A stretch of DNA of 64,000 nucleotides from Paenibacillus sp. L3-i20 (GCF_022180385.2 NZ_BQME02000001.1:2796441-2860440), one strand, 5' to 3'. Positions 18,530 to 28,344 are shown, numbered from the stretch's first letter. Notes: a model not told the origin generated them from the sequence alone. Numbers and translations are program-made.

Positions 18530-20287
18530 ATGCGTAAGCCAAAGAATTCAGAAACCTTTAGTCATTACTATAGTATGCTCAGCAAATATTTATTACCTCA
18601 TAAGTCAACGTTGGTCGGATTAACCGTTCTCCTATTTGGCTCCATTGCACTTCAACTCGTCAATCCGCAAATCATTCGCTATTTTATCGATACTGCAACG
18701 TCAGACAAGCCGATTGAGCTTCTAATGTATGCTGCATTAATGTTTATCGGATTTTCGATCGTTCAACAGATCATTGCAGTTTTTGCTACTTACGTCAGTG
18801 AAAATTTGGCATGGCGTACAACAAACAAGCTGCGTGGTGACTTAGCGGAACATTGCCTGCGATTAGACATGACTTTTCACAAATCGAATACGTCAGGTTC
18901 TTTAATTGAACGGGTAGATGGAGATGTAAATGCGCTGGCCAATTTTTTCTCAAGCTTTATCATCAACATGGCAGGTAACGTAATTCTCACGATCGGTATC
19001 ATTATTCTGTTATTCCGCGAAAATGTTTGGATCGGCGCAGGTATGCTAATATTTGTGCTGTCTGCTCTTTATATTGTGAAAAAAATTCGGAAAATAGCGG
19101 CTCCTGTTTGGGCAAAATGGCGGCAGTCGAATGCGGAGTTCTATGGGTTTATCGGTGAACATTTGGAAGGTACCGAAGATACTCGTGCGAATGGTGCATC
19201 TGGCTTCGTCATAAATCGGTTTTCTTCCTTAATCCGGCGAATGCTACCACTTAGAAAAAAAGCATTTTTGGGCTTTGCATCAATGTGGATCACAACTATT
19301 ATCGTATTTGCACTTGGTAATGCTATGGCATTTGCGATTTGTGCATATTTGTGGAAAACAGGCAACATAACGATAGGTACGATCTATCTCATCTTTTTTT
19401 ATACGGAATTGCTTGCTAAGCCAGTTGAGAAAATTCGTATGCAGCTTGAAGATTTGCAAAAAGCAGATGCAAGCTTAAAACGTATTAGAGAGCTCTTTAA
19501 CTTAACGTCAAAGATTCAAGATGGTCCTGGGGTAAAGTTGCCAGAGGGACCTTTGGCATTAGCTTTTCACAATGTAACCTTTGGATATGAAGAACAGCCT
19601 ACTCTGATTGCTCTAAATATTGACGTAAAGCCTGGACAAGTACTTGGCTTGTTAGGACGTACTGGCAGCGGGAAAACGACAATTGGTCGTTTGCTGCTCC
19701 GTTTTTATGATCCCCAGCAAGGGCACATTACATTAAACGATATCGATATTAGAAACTGTAAGTTGTCAGAACTGCGAGGTAAGGTTGCTTTAGTTACACA
19801 AAGTATCGAAATATTGCAAGGAAGTGTAAGAGATAATTTAACCTTCTATAATAGAAGTATTTCAGATGAAACTATAGTTGAAGTGCTGGGGGATTTAGGG
19901 CTAGGAGAATGGCATGCATCACTACCAAACGGTCTTGATTCATTGCTTGATTCAGGTGGAGGCAGCTTATCTGCGGGCGAGGCTCAATTGCTTGCGTTTG
20001 CTCGTGTGTTTCTGAATGAACCAGGACTCGTCATCTTGGATGAAGCATCCTCTAGATTAGATCCACTAACGGAGCAACGTCTTGAAAGAGCAGTTGATAA
20101 GCTTCTTCGCGAGCGTACGTGCATCATTATTGCACATCGGCTAGCTACAATTGAACGAGCAGATCAAATTGTCATTCTTGAGCAAGGAACAGTTATCGAG
20201 TCTGGAGCAAGAATTAAGCTGGCAGAGGACCCTTCCTCCAGATTTAGTCGAATGCTTGCAGCCGGGCTAGAGGAGGTAACAGCATGA
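18530..20287 (+). CDS. ABC exporter half-transporter with degenerate signature motif
   Basis: 585 residues: membrane domain ~20-320 and ATPase ~345-575. Walker A is GRTGSGKTT, Walker B LVILDEASSRLD with the catalytic Glu, and H-loop IIAHRL, but the ABC signature reads LSAGEAQLLAFARV instead of LSGGQ. Its stop overlaps the next ABC gene (ATGA), so they are coupled. In heterodimers such a changed signature marks the non-hydrolysing site. The N-terminal NSETFSHYYSMLSKYLLPHK is typical of lipid or drug exporter subunits. The substrate is unknown. Confidence 0.92.
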   Translation: MRKPKNSETFSHYYSMLSKYLLPHKSTLVGLTVLLFGSIALQLVNPQIIRYFIDTATSDKPIELLMYAALMFIGFSIVQQIIAVFATYVSENLAWRTTNKLRGDLAEHCLRLDMTFHKSNTSGSLIERVDGDVNALANFFSSFIINMAGNVILTIGIIILLFRENVWIGAGMLIFVLSALYIVKKIRKIAAPVWAKWRQSNAEFYGFIGEHLEGTEDTRANGASGFVINRFSSLIRRMLPLRKKAFLGFASMWITTIIVFALGNAMAFAICAYLWKTGNITIGTIYLIFFYTELLAKPVEKIRMQLEDLQKADASLKRIRELFNLTSKIQDGPGVKLPEGPLALAFHNVTFGYEEQPTLIALNIDVKPGQVLGLLGRTGSGKTTIGRLLLRFYDPQQGHITLNDIDIRNCKLSELRGKVALVTQSIEILQGSVRDNLTFYNRSISDETIVEVLGDLGLGEWHASLPNGLDSLLDSGGGSLSAGEAQLLAFARVFLNEPGLVILDEASSRLDPLTEQRLERAVDKLLRERTCIIIAHRLATIERADQIVILEQGTVIESGARIKLAEDPSSRFSRMLAAGLEEVTA

Positions 20288-22056
20288 GCACTTTTAAATA
20301 TATGATGAGATTAATTGGTTATCGTAAAAGCTTGTATTTTGTTAATGCACTCATCTGGACCATAATTTACATCATTCCTATTTTTCCCGGCCTTATTGTA
20401 AAAGCATTTTTTGATTCGTTGACGCTTGATGATCCAGTTATTTATGGAACTGGGATGTTAGTAGCTATGCTAATTGGAGTGGCGATTGCTCGAAGTTTAA
20501 GCGTATGTATAGGATTTATTACAGATGTAAACTTTAGATTTAGGGTGAGTATGCTACTTAGACGAAACTTGCTTGAACATGTACAGAAGGAGCCGGGAGC
20601 TAAGGCAATACCTTGCTCACCTGGAGAAGCGATTAGTTACTTCCGTGATGATGTCGATCAAACGGAAGAAGCAACCAGTTGGTCTGTGGATGTATTCGGT
20701 ATGACCTGCTTTGCTGTTATTGCTTGCTTTATACTTATACGTATTGATGCAGGGATGACGCTGCTCGTATTTCTTCCACTTGTACTCGTAGTTATTGCTG
20801 CACAACTTGCTACGACGAAGCTGCAGAAGTACCGCTCTGCGAGCAGAGAAGCGACCTCAAAGGTTACTGGAGCGATTAGCGAGATGTTCGGCAATGTGCA
20901 AGCGATACAAGTTGCCGGTGCAGAAAAGCGGGTAGTAGATCGCTTTAGAATTCTCAACGAAAATCGGCGTAAGACGATGCTTAAAGATAAGTTAATGACT
21001 GAAGGGCTAGACTCGATTTTTTCGAACACCGTTAATTTGGGAACGGGATTGATTCTTCTGCTTGCAGGAGCAAAAATGCGCAGTGGGGAATTTGCAATTG
21101 GAGATTTTGCACTTTTTGTGTATTACTTAACGTTTGTTACTCAATTTATTGCTAACTTTGGCAGGTTTCTAACTTATTTTAAACAAATGAGCATCGCATT
21201 ATCCCGATTGACTTGGATTTTACAAGGATCACCTGCAAAGGTGCTTACATTGTATAAATCATTGCGTTTGCGCAAAAAGGATGAACAAGTAACAGAAACA
21301 GCTGTACTTTCGGAGAGCGAAAAGCTTGAGCTACTTGAAGTAAAAGGATTAACCTATCGCTATCCAGAAACAGGCAGAGGAATTGAAAATATAGATCTTC
21401 ATTTGCCGAAAGGTTCTTTTACAGTAGTGACTGGTCCAATCGGTTCTGGCAAAACAACACTTGTACGGGTTCTGCTTGGTCTTCTGCCAAAAGATAGTGG
21501 AGTAGTACATTGGAATGGAGTAGAAATAGCTGATCATGCTTCATTTTTTATTCCACCTAGAAGTGCCTATACAGCTCAAGTTCCAAGGTTATATAGTGAT
21601 TCGCTTCGCGATAACATTTTGTTAGGCCAACCATTTCATGAAGATGCCATGCAAAGAGCTATTCATACTGCAGTAATGGAAGATGATCTCAAACAGTTGC
21701 CAGAAGGTTTAAATACGATGATAGGGCCGCGGGGAGTTAAGTTGTCTGGCGGACAAGTGCAAAGGAGTGCAGCTGCTAGAATGTTAGTAAGAGAGGCAGA
21801 CCTCTTCGTATTTGATGATCTTTCGAGTGCACTTGATGTTGAGACGGAACGTAAGCTTTGGACTCGACTATTTGCAGAAAGAGGAGAGGCGACTTGTTTA
21901 GTTATCTCTCACAGAAAAGCAGCGTTATCCAATGCGGATCATATTATTGTAATGAAAGATGGCTACGTTGAAGCAGAAGGAACACTTGATAAACTGCTGG
22001 AAGAAAATGAATCTTTCAGAGGGCTCTGGCATGGTGATCAAGAGGTGCGAGATTAA
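20284..22056 (+). CDS. ABC exporter half-transporter with degenerate Walker B
   Basis: 590 residues, ATGA overlap with the preceding gene. Membrane domain ~15-310, ATPase ~350-580. Walker A is GPIGSGKTT and the signature LSGGQVQRSAAARM is intact, but Walker B reads LFVFDDLSSALD, with Asp in place of the catalytic Glu. Combined with the LSAGE signature of its partner this gives one canonical and one degenerate ATP site, as in TmrAB/BmrCD-type heterodimeric exporters. The H-loop VISHRK is present. Confidence 0.92.
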   Translation: MSTFKYMMRLIGYRKSLYFVNALIWTIIYIIPIFPGLIVKAFFDSLTLDDPVIYGTGMLVAMLIGVAIARSLSVCIGFITDVNFRFRVSMLLRRNLLEHVQKEPGAKAIPCSPGEAISYFRDDVDQTEEATSWSVDVFGMTCFAVIACFILIRIDAGMTLLVFLPLVLVVIAAQLATTKLQKYRSASREATSKVTGAISEMFGNVQAIQVAGAEKRVVDRFRILNENRRKTMLKDKLMTEGLDSIFSNTVNLGTGLILLLAGAKMRSGEFAIGDFALFVYYLTFVTQFIANFGRFLTYFKQMSIALSRLTWILQGSPAKVLTLYKSLRLRKKDEQVTETAVLSESEKLELLEVKGLTYRYPETGRGIENIDLHLPKGSFTVVTGPIGSGKTTLVRVLLGLLPKDSGVVHWNGVEIADHASFFIPPRSAYTAQVPRLYSDSLRDNILLGQPFHEDAMQRAIHTAVMEDDLKQLPEGLNTMIGPRGVKLSGGQVQRSAAARMLVREADLFVFDDLSSALDVETERKLWTRLFAERGEATCLVISHRKAALSNADHIIVMKDGYVEAEGTLDKLLEENESFRGLWHGDQEVRD

Positions 22057-22231
22057 ATGGAGGGACGCCTAAAGCCCGCATACCGTAGGAGAGATGCGCT
22101 ATTCTCCAGCCCTTGAATTACGATTTATAATGTTAGTCTGGTATTCTTCTCTCTGCGATTGTAAATAGGTTCCTATTTATTTATTTTGATAGATACGTTA
22201 ATATAAGCATAACAATTAAAAATACACTTGC

Positions 22232-22258
22232 AACCGTCGATTACTGACGGTTTTTGTT
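22232..22258 (+). terminator. terminator after the ABC pair
   Basis: AACCGTC (22232-22238) pairs with GACGGTT (22246-22252) and runs into a T-rich tail, just before the LTA-synthase-like start region. Confidence 0.6.
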
Positions 22259-22290
22259 GTTGGCAATGTATTATTCAAGGAGTGAGAAAG

Positions 22291-24183
22291 TTGAATTCGA
22301 TTTTGAACGTTTTTCGCAAATCACCTTTTTGGACAACCTTTATTCTCGTAATGGTAAAAATGGCTTTCTTCCGTCAATTTACTTTTGGCGGTATACAAGT
22401 GGACAGATTATTGTCCGATGCAGCAGCAGTTTTGGTGCTGTTATGTGTGTTTGAGTTAATTACAACTTCAAGATGGAAGTCACTCGTATTCAACACAACG
22501 AATGTCATTTTATCTATACTGCTGTTTTCATGTACGGTTTATTTCACATTCTTCGGCAATATACCGACATATACTGTTCTACACAGTTTAGATCAAGTAG
22601 GCGGAGTAAAAGAAAGTGTAGGATCTGCAATTAGTTTGAAATTTTTTGTGTTCTTTTTGGATTTAGCACTGCTAGCTGTACTTTACTTGCTGACGTTAAG
22701 AAGCAGAGATGACAAGGCGGAAAGCAAATCTGCAGCCAAACCACTATATGTTGGTATTGCATTATTAGTTGCTATAGGAGCTTCTTTCCTATATATCCGT
22801 ACAGATATGAAAATTACGAATGAGCTTGTTCAAGCGGAAAGACTTGGTGTTCTAAACTATCAAGTAGCAACAGCCGTCAATTTGGCAAAAGATAAAAAAG
22901 CAGTTGAAAATGGCTCTGCATTAGAAACGATGGAGACATTGGAACAGCTAGAACAAAGCTTCATAGGTGAAGGAGAAGGCGGCGTTGTAGAGGCCGGTTC
23001 CTCTAACTTTTTTGGAGTTGCAAAAGGGAAAAACGTGATTGCTATACAATTGGAATCTTTCCAAGATATGATGATTGGTCTAAAAGTAGGTGGACAGGAA
23101 GTAACACCAGTACTAAATGATCTCATTAACAAAAATAGCTTCTACTTTCCAAATATGTTTCAACAGATTGGTTTAGGAAATACGTCCGATGCAGAATTTT
23201 TAATGAATACTGGTATTTATCCAATCGGGAATGTTGCAATGTCAAAGGCATATGGCGATCGTGAAATACCAAGTTTGCCAAGACTTCTAGCAAAGCAAAA
23301 TTACGTCTCGAATACATTCCATGTTAATGATGTAACTTATTGGGATCGTCAAGATTTATATCCTGCACTAGGATTTGATAAGTATTATGATCGTCCGAGC
23401 TTCGTAAATGATGAGTTTAATGGTCTTGGTGCTTCGGATGGTGAAATGTATCGTGTAGGCTTAGAGAAGCTAACAGAACTTCACAAAAAAAACCAGCCAT
23501 TTTATGCACATTTCATTGCAACATCGAGTCATCATCCATTCTGGGTGAAAAAGGAGTTCAAGAACATTGAAATTCCAGTCGAGCTGAGCGGTACGCAGTT
23601 AGGACATTATGTTGCAGCGACAAACTATGCTGACAAAGCATTAGGTGATTTCATTGAGAACTTAAAGAAAAATGGCATGTGGGAAGATACTATTTTAGTC
23701 GTTTATGGTGATCACCATGGTTTGCAGCCAAAAGAAAATGACCCAGCTTGGGTCGAAAAAGTGCTTGGAATCAACTATGATGAACGTATTAGCCGCTTCA
23801 ATGTCCCTTTGTTGATACATGCTCCAGGTGTAGAAGGGAAAACATATGGGGGTGTGGCTGGACAAATCGATATGATGCCAACCGTTGCTAATATGCTTGG
23901 TATTTCATTGAAGGACGAAGGCTATACTGTTTTCGGCAAAGATTTGCTTAATACAAAGAGAAATGTAGTCGCTATGAGAGCTTACTCTCCTAAAGGAACG
24001 TTCTTTAATGATGAGATTATGTTTATACCAGGCAAGGGCTTTGAAGATGGAACAGCAATCGATTTGAAGACGATGGAGCCAGTAGAAGACTTCAGTAAAC
24101 ATCGGGCAGACTATGATTACATTATAGAGGTAATGAAGCTTTCTGATGGTTATATGAAGCTTCTGCCTAAGCGAACAGAATAA
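22291..24183 (+). CDS. lipoteichoic-acid-synthase-family sulfatase (LtaS/YqgS/YfnI-like)
   Basis: 630 residues from the TTG at 22291, preferred because AAGGAGTGAG lies just upstream; the longer in-frame ATG at 22228 would sit in a terminator. About five membrane helices occupy ~10-190, followed by an extracellular sulfatase-type domain. VIAIQLESFQDMM carries the metal-binding Glu, the GLGNTSDAEF loop holds the catalytic Thr, and WDRQDLYPALGFD, SSHHPFW and VVYGDHHG supply further ligands. The family polymerises glycerol-phosphate from phosphatidylglycerol onto a glycolipid anchor or primes it. Which paralogue this is cannot be told. A terminator follows. Confidence 0.92.
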   Translation: MNSILNVFRKSPFWTTFILVMVKMAFFRQFTFGGIQVDRLLSDAAAVLVLLCVFELITTSRWKSLVFNTTNVILSILLFSCTVYFTFFGNIPTYTVLHSLDQVGGVKESVGSAISLKFFVFFLDLALLAVLYLLTLRSRDDKAESKSAAKPLYVGIALLVAIGASFLYIRTDMKITNELVQAERLGVLNYQVATAVNLAKDKKAVENGSALETMETLEQLEQSFIGEGEGGVVEAGSSNFFGVAKGKNVIAIQLESFQDMMIGLKVGGQEVTPVLNDLINKNSFYFPNMFQQIGLGNTSDAEFLMNTGIYPIGNVAMSKAYGDREIPSLPRLLAKQNYVSNTFHVNDVTYWDRQDLYPALGFDKYYDRPSFVNDEFNGLGASDGEMYRVGLEKLTELHKKNQPFYAHFIATSSHHPFWVKKEFKNIEIPVELSGTQLGHYVAATNYADKALGDFIENLKKNGMWEDTILVVYGDHHGLQPKENDPAWVEKVLGINYDERISRFNVPLLIHAPGVEGKTYGGVAGQIDMMPTVANMLGISLKDEGYTVFGKDLLNTKRNVVAMRAYSPKGTFFNDEIMFIPGKGFEDGTAIDLKTMEPVEDFSKHRADYDYIIEVMKLSDGYMKLLPKRTE

Positions 24184-24202
24184 TTAACATTCACAAGATG
24201 AA

Positions 24203-24248
24203 GAGAATGTCCCCTTGCAGATGAACATGCTTCGGGACATTCTTTTTC
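24203..24248 (+). terminator. terminator after the LtaS-like gene
   Basis: AGAATGTCCC (24203-24212) pairs with GGGACATTCT (24234-24243), followed by TTTTTCTT-like sequence. Confidence 0.75.
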
Positions 24249-24286
24249 TTGTTATAGCGATAAAAACATGATAGAGTGATTTGATT

Positions 24287-24300
24287 AACGAACGTTCGTT
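24287..24300. promoter_or_regulatory. palindromic TetR-type operator
   Basis: AACGAACGTTCGTT is a perfect 14-bp palindrome 30 bp before the TetR start, the usual place for autorepression. Confidence 0.7.
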
Positions 24301-24329
24301 CGTCAACTCATTCGAGGAGGGAACATGAT

Positions 24330-24932
24330 ATGAGTATTGCGCTGAAAGAAGCCGCATTAACTATATTTACGCAATACGGATATGAAGGTACGTCACTTTC
24401 GCAAATTGCTGATCAAGTTGGTCTTAAGAAGCAGTCGATATATGCACATTTTAAAGGTAAAGATGATTTATTCTTACAGGTGGTTCGAGATGCCTTTGAG
24501 ATAGAGCTGGAACGTATTACTGCATTATTAAAGGATAATGAAGAAGCCTCACTTGAGGAATGTTTGTATAAAACGTTACGCAGCTATATCGATAGTTTTC
24601 AAAGTTCTAGTCATCTACGTTTTTATTTGCGCGTATCTTTTTATCCACCGCCTCATTTATATGCTGAAATTAATGGGTATTCAACCGAACACGTTGATCG
24701 AATAAGTGAGTTCTGGTTAGTACGATTTCTACAAGCAGCCGAGCAGGGCGAGCTGGGAGAATTAAATGCTGAGACGGCGAATGTGGCATTTTCGGCATTA
24801 GTAGACTCTATTTGTTTGGAACTGGTGTACGGTGGATCTGACAGAACGGAGCGACGTCTTGAAGCAGCATGGCAGGTGTACTGGCAAGGCATTTCAGGAA
24901 GTTCTAAGTCTCATAAGGAGGTTCTGAGATGA
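24330..24932 (+). CDS. TetR/AcrR-family repressor
   Basis: 200 residues. The N-terminal helix-turn-helix covers ~5-55 (AALTIFTQYGYEGTSLSQIADQVGLKKQSIYAHFKGKDDLF). The C-terminal ligand domain is helical with no recognisable effector motif. The palindrome at 24287 is the likely operator. The downstream aldehyde dehydrogenase overlaps its stop (ATGATGA), so the repressor and enzyme are co-transcribed, and the dehydrogenase substrate or a related compound is a plausible inducer. Confidence 0.92.
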   Translation: MSIALKEAALTIFTQYGYEGTSLSQIADQVGLKKQSIYAHFKGKDDLFLQVVRDAFEIELERITALLKDNEEASLEECLYKTLRSYIDSFQSSSHLRFYLRVSFYPPPHLYAEINGYSTEHVDRISEFWLVRFLQAAEQGELGELNAETANVAFSALVDSICLELVYGGSDRTERRLEAAWQVYWQGISGSSKSHKEVLR

Positions 24933-26335
24933 TGATTACGAAAGAAGTTGACGTGCATCGTATTTTAGATGAGCATAGGCAATTCTTTTATTCTGGTGCT
25001 ACTGCAAGCAGTACATATCGGTTAGAACAATTATTAAAGCTACGCTCTGCTATTATTCGTTACGAGAATGAACTTTCCGCTGCTCTGCATAAAGATTTAA
25101 GAAAAAGTGAAACAGAGGCTTACGCTTCGGAGATTGGGCTTGTATTGAATAGTATTGGCGTTATAGCTAAGAAGTTGAAGAAGTGGATGAAGCCTAGAAA
25201 AGTAAAAACACCCATTCAGCTCTTCGGTACAAAAAGCTACATTATGCCGGAGCCTTACGGCACGATATTGATTGTCAGTCCGTTTAATTATCCTGTTCAA
25301 CTAGTGTTCGAGCCATTGATTGGCGCTATAGCAGCAGGAAATTGTGCAGTAGTGAAGCCGTCTGAACATACACCGCACGTATCGGCTGTTATTAGCAAGC
25401 TTATAGAAGAAACGTTTGATTCATCCTATATTAGAGTTATCGAAGGGGAGAAGGAGACAACTTCTGCTCTTATCAATGCTCCATTCAATTATATCTTTTT
25501 TACAGGCAGTGTAAGTGTAGGCAAGATTGTGATGCAGGCTGCAGCGAAAAATCTTGTTCCTGTCACACTGGAACTCGGGGGCAAAAGTCCCGTAATTGTC
25601 GATCGGGCCGCCAATCTTGAGCTTGCAGCGAAGCGCATCATATGGGGTAAATTCCTTAATGCTGGGCAAACCTGTATCGCACCGGATTACATGCTTGTCC
25701 ATGAAGATGTGAAGAAGCCATTGCTTGCAAAACTTCGTGAAACGATCACTTCATTTTATAGTGATGACATACAGAGGAACGATGATTTTGGACGGATCAT
25801 TAACGAGAATCAATTTGATCGTTTGGCGAAGTTGTTGGAATTGGATGCTAAACATATCATTTTCGGTGGGAGACAGGATCGTGCAGATTTGTTTCTTGAG
25901 CCGGCACTTCTCGATATTGGCAAAGTAGGCGATGGTGCTTTGGACGTTGCTACTATGGATGATGAAATTTTCGGTCCGATATTGCCGATATTGACCTATT
26001 CACACATAGATGAAGCGATAAAGATGATCCGGCAACGTCCAAAACCGTTAGCATTATATCTCTTTACAGAAGATGATGCGATCCAGTCGTTAGTACTGGG
26101 GACATTATCATTTGGCGGAGGATGTGTGAACGATACACTTTCACATATTATCAATCATGAACTCCCGTTTGGTGGAGTTGGAACATCTGGTATTGGTGGC
26201 TATCACGGTAAACATAGCTTTGAGCTATTCTCTCACAACAAGAGTATACTAAAGAGAAGTACTCGCTTTGAGACCGGTATTATGTTCCCTCCATACAAGG
26301 GAAAGCTTAAATGGATACGTAAAGTATTGAAATAG
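24929..26335 (+). CDS. aldehyde dehydrogenase (class-3-like, YwdH-type)
   Basis: 468 residues, slightly shorter than typical class-1/2 enzymes, as in the class-3 or fatty-aldehyde branch. Cofactor-binding and catalytic motifs: IVSPFNYPVQL, VVKPSEHTP, FFTGSVSVGK, catalytic Glu in LELGGKSP and catalytic Cys in LNAGQTC, then EIFGPILPI. AAGGAGG precedes the start, which overlaps the TetR stop. It oxidises aldehydes to acids with NAD(P). The basic C-terminus (LKWIRKVLK) is compatible with weak membrane association. Operon with the TetR gene suggests induced aldehyde detoxification. Confidence 0.93.
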   Translation: MMITKEVDVHRILDEHRQFFYSGATASSTYRLEQLLKLRSAIIRYENELSAALHKDLRKSETEAYASEIGLVLNSIGVIAKKLKKWMKPRKVKTPIQLFGTKSYIMPEPYGTILIVSPFNYPVQLVFEPLIGAIAAGNCAVVKPSEHTPHVSAVISKLIEETFDSSYIRVIEGEKETTSALINAPFNYIFFTGSVSVGKIVMQAAAKNLVPVTLELGGKSPVIVDRAANLELAAKRIIWGKFLNAGQTCIAPDYMLVHEDVKKPLLAKLRETITSFYSDDIQRNDDFGRIINENQFDRLAKLLELDAKHIIFGGRQDRADLFLEPALLDIGKVGDGALDVATMDDEIFGPILPILTYSHIDEAIKMIRQRPKPLALYLFTEDDAIQSLVLGTLSFGGGCVNDTLSHIINHELPFGGVGTSGIGGYHGKHSFELFSHNKSILKRSTRFETGIMFPPYKGKLKWIRKVLK

Positions 26336-26373
26336 AGTCCAATATAGCAGTCAGAGATAGTAAAGCGAACTGA

Positions 26374-26437
26374 AAAAAGCATCACCTAGCGGGTATGGCT
26401 GTTAAGAACAGCTGCACCATGCTAGGTGATGCTTTTT
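26374..26437. terminator. large bidirectional terminator
   Basis: AAAAAGCATCACCTAGC (26374-26390) pairs with GCTAGGTGATGCTTTTT (26421-26437); the loop holds its own small hairpin around CTGTTAAGAACAG. It closes both the ALDH operon and the convergent sugar ABC operon. Confidence 0.85.
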
Positions 26438-26509
26438 ATTTCACTAATGAGGGAAAGCTGAGTCTTTACTGAATGGATGTTAACTTCTGCATTGGCAGTT
26501 GTTCGATTA

Positions 26510-27361
26510 CTATTTTACTGCACCGGCTGTTATACCGCCTGTAATTTGTTTCTGGAACACGGAGTAGAGAATAATGATTGGGATCATAGAAATAACGAGT
26601 GCTGCGAACAATGGTCCCCATTCAGTACGATATTGCATTTCACCCTGCATAACCGCAATAGCGACAGGCAACGTATAAATTTTTTGCATTGGATCGTTCA
26701 TTATGATCGTTCCCAAAATGTATTCGTTCCAAATAGTGAGTATATTCATAATCGCCACTGTAATGAGTCCAGGTCTTGAAAGAGGCAGCATAATACGGAA
26801 GAAAGTACCTGCTTCGGAACTGCCGTCAATTGCCGCTGCTTCTTCCATTTCCTTCGGGAGTGATTTGTAAAATGAAACTAATACAAAAATACCAAACGGT
26901 AAAGCTCCTGCACTGTAGACTAAAATTAGACCAAGGATGTTATTCGTAAGGTGTAAGCTGTCTAACAAGAAGAAGAGAGGTATCAAACTTAATATAAGTG
27001 GTATCATCATCGCAGATACGTAGATGAAATACAGAAAGTTGCTGCCTTTGAATGGAAACCTGGCAATTACATAAGCAGTCATGGCCGATAGAAGAAGTGC
27101 CAGTGCTGTACTTGCTAAAGTGACAGTGACTGAATTGAAGAAATAACCAGCAAATTTGTATTCTGTCCATACGTAGGAAAAGTTGGACCAAATGAGCGGG
27201 AAGTCAGGCAGAGCCCAAGGTTTGTTTCCATAAAATTGTTTATTGTCCTTCAATGATGAAAGTAGTGTCCATACTAGAGGATATACAACTGCTACTGTCC
27301 ATACCAGCAGAAGCAGGCGGACAATCCACGTAACAAATGATTCTTTTTTGGTGAGCTTCAT
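26510..27361 (-). CDS. sugar ABC importer permease, MalG/CUT1 type
   Basis: 283 residues with six membrane helices and the CUT1 inner-membrane EAA loop EAAAIDGSSEAGTFFRIMLPLSRPG, which docks to the ATPase. AGGAGG precedes the ATG. It is the last gene of a three-gene unit: binding protein, MalF-type permease, this gene. No ATPase gene is present; a shared MsmX-type ATPase elsewhere on the chromosome is usual for Bacillota CUT1 importers (family knowledge). A small hairpin lies in the 74-bp gap to the MalF gene. Confidence 0.93.
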   Translation of the reverse strand: MKLTKKESFVTWIVRLLLLVWTVAVVYPLVWTLLSSLKDNKQFYGNKPWALPDFPLIWSNFSYVWTEYKFAGYFFNSVTVTLASTALALLLSAMTAYVIARFPFKGSNFLYFIYVSAMMIPLILSLIPLFFLLDSLHLTNNILGLILVYSAGALPFGIFVLVSFYKSLPKEMEEAAAIDGSSEAGTFFRIMLPLSRPGLITVAIMNILTIWNEYILGTIIMNDPMQKIYTLPVAIAVMQGEMQYRTEWGPLFAALVISMIPIIILYSVFQKQITGGITAGAVK

Positions 27362-27384
27362 GATGGCTGCCTCCTAAATTTTTG

Positions 27385-27402
27385 TGAAGCAAATGCGCTT
27401 CA
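27385..27402 (-). other. small hairpin between the two permease genes
   Basis: On the minus strand TGAAGC pairs with GCTTCA around GCATTT, followed by CAAAAATTT. Possibly an mRNA-processing or weak attenuation site; too short for a firm call. Confidence 0.35.
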
Positions 27403-27435
27403 AACGGATAGAGTAACGATTGGAAGATCCGCTAG

Positions 27436-28344
27436 TTACATTTGGACTGCATCACGTTTCATTAAACGATTTAGAATTAATGAAGTAGTAAGCGTAAGCA
27501 CGAGAATAAGTACGCCTATAGCGGAGGCATAACCCATATGATATTGTTTGAACCCAATTTGGTATAAGTATGATCCCATAACCTGTGTAGAATTGTCTGG
27601 ACCGCCTTCAGTCATAAGCCAAATAATGATGAATGAGCCGTTAAGTGTCGTAATGACGATATGAATGATAGATACCTTCATTTGCTCCCAAATGAGCGGA
27701 ATGGTAATATGCTTGAACTGATGCCATCTGGAAGCACCATCGATATTGGAAGCCTCGTACAATGACTCAGGTATATTCATAATTGCGGCCATCAATAAAA
27801 TCATATAAAAGCCAATACCAGCCCATACAGCAGGAGCAAGAATCGACCACATTGCTGTGTTCGTTTGTCCTAGCCAAACTGTAGTTACCGCTTCATTCGT
27901 AAACAAGGAGAGAAAGGCATTGAGAAATCCGATATCTGACGGATTATAAATATATCTCCATAGAACACCGATGACAACAACAGAGATTAGGTTTGGAAAA
28001 AAGAGAATGACTCTAAACAGAGATGAACGTTTAATGTTTAAGCGTGTCAGGGCAACGGCAAGAAAAGTAGCAATAATAAGAATCAAAACGACTTTTCCGA
28101 TTACAAGAAAATAGTCATTAAAGATAGCTGTACGAATAATTTCATCCTGGAACAATCGTTTATAATTGTCGATGCCTATAAATTTCATATTGCCTGAATA
28201 ACCAGACCATTTAAAAAAGCTTATATATAAGCCCTTTAGCAGAGGATATGCAGTTAAGAAACAGAACAAGATGAAGGTTGGCAATATAAAGCCCAGTATG
28301 AACATGGCACGTCTTAGTCGATAGGATATTGGTTTGGCTGTCAT
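27436..28344 (-). CDS. sugar ABC importer permease, MalF/CUT1 type
   Basis: 302 residues with six membrane helices. The EAA loop ASNIDGASRWHQFKHITIPL identifies a CUT1 (di/oligosaccharide) permease. A short N-terminus without the extra MalF periplasmic loop is normal for Gram-positives. It is expressed with the binding protein upstream and the MalG-type gene downstream. Substrate is inferred only from linkage to the PTS/GlcT genes, perhaps an oligomer of the PTS sugar. Confidence 0.93.
   Translation of the reverse strand: MTAKPISYRLRRAMFILGFILPTFILFCFLTAYPLLKGLYISFFKWSGYSGNMKFIGIDNYKRLFQDEIIRTAIFNDYFLVIGKVVLILIIATFLAVALTRLNIKRSSLFRVILFFPNLISVVVIGVLWRYIYNPSDIGFLNAFLSLFTNEAVTTVWLGQTNTAMWSILAPAVWAGIGFYMILLMAAIMNIPESLYEASNIDGASRWHQFKHITIPLIWEQMKVSIIHIVITTLNGSFIIIWLMTEGGPDNSTQVMGSYLYQIGFKQYHMGYASAIGVLILVLTLTTSLILNRLMKRDAVQM

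Noticed and set aside
22228..22290. Longer N-terminus for the LtaS-like protein
   Set aside because: It would begin inside a terminator hairpin and add a Cys-rich non-membrane segment; the TTG at 22291 has a clear ribosome binding site.
27385..27402. CcpA cre site between the two permease genes
   Set aside because: The symmetry resembles cre only superficially; the conserved internal CG and flanking positions do not fit TGWAANCGNTNWCA.
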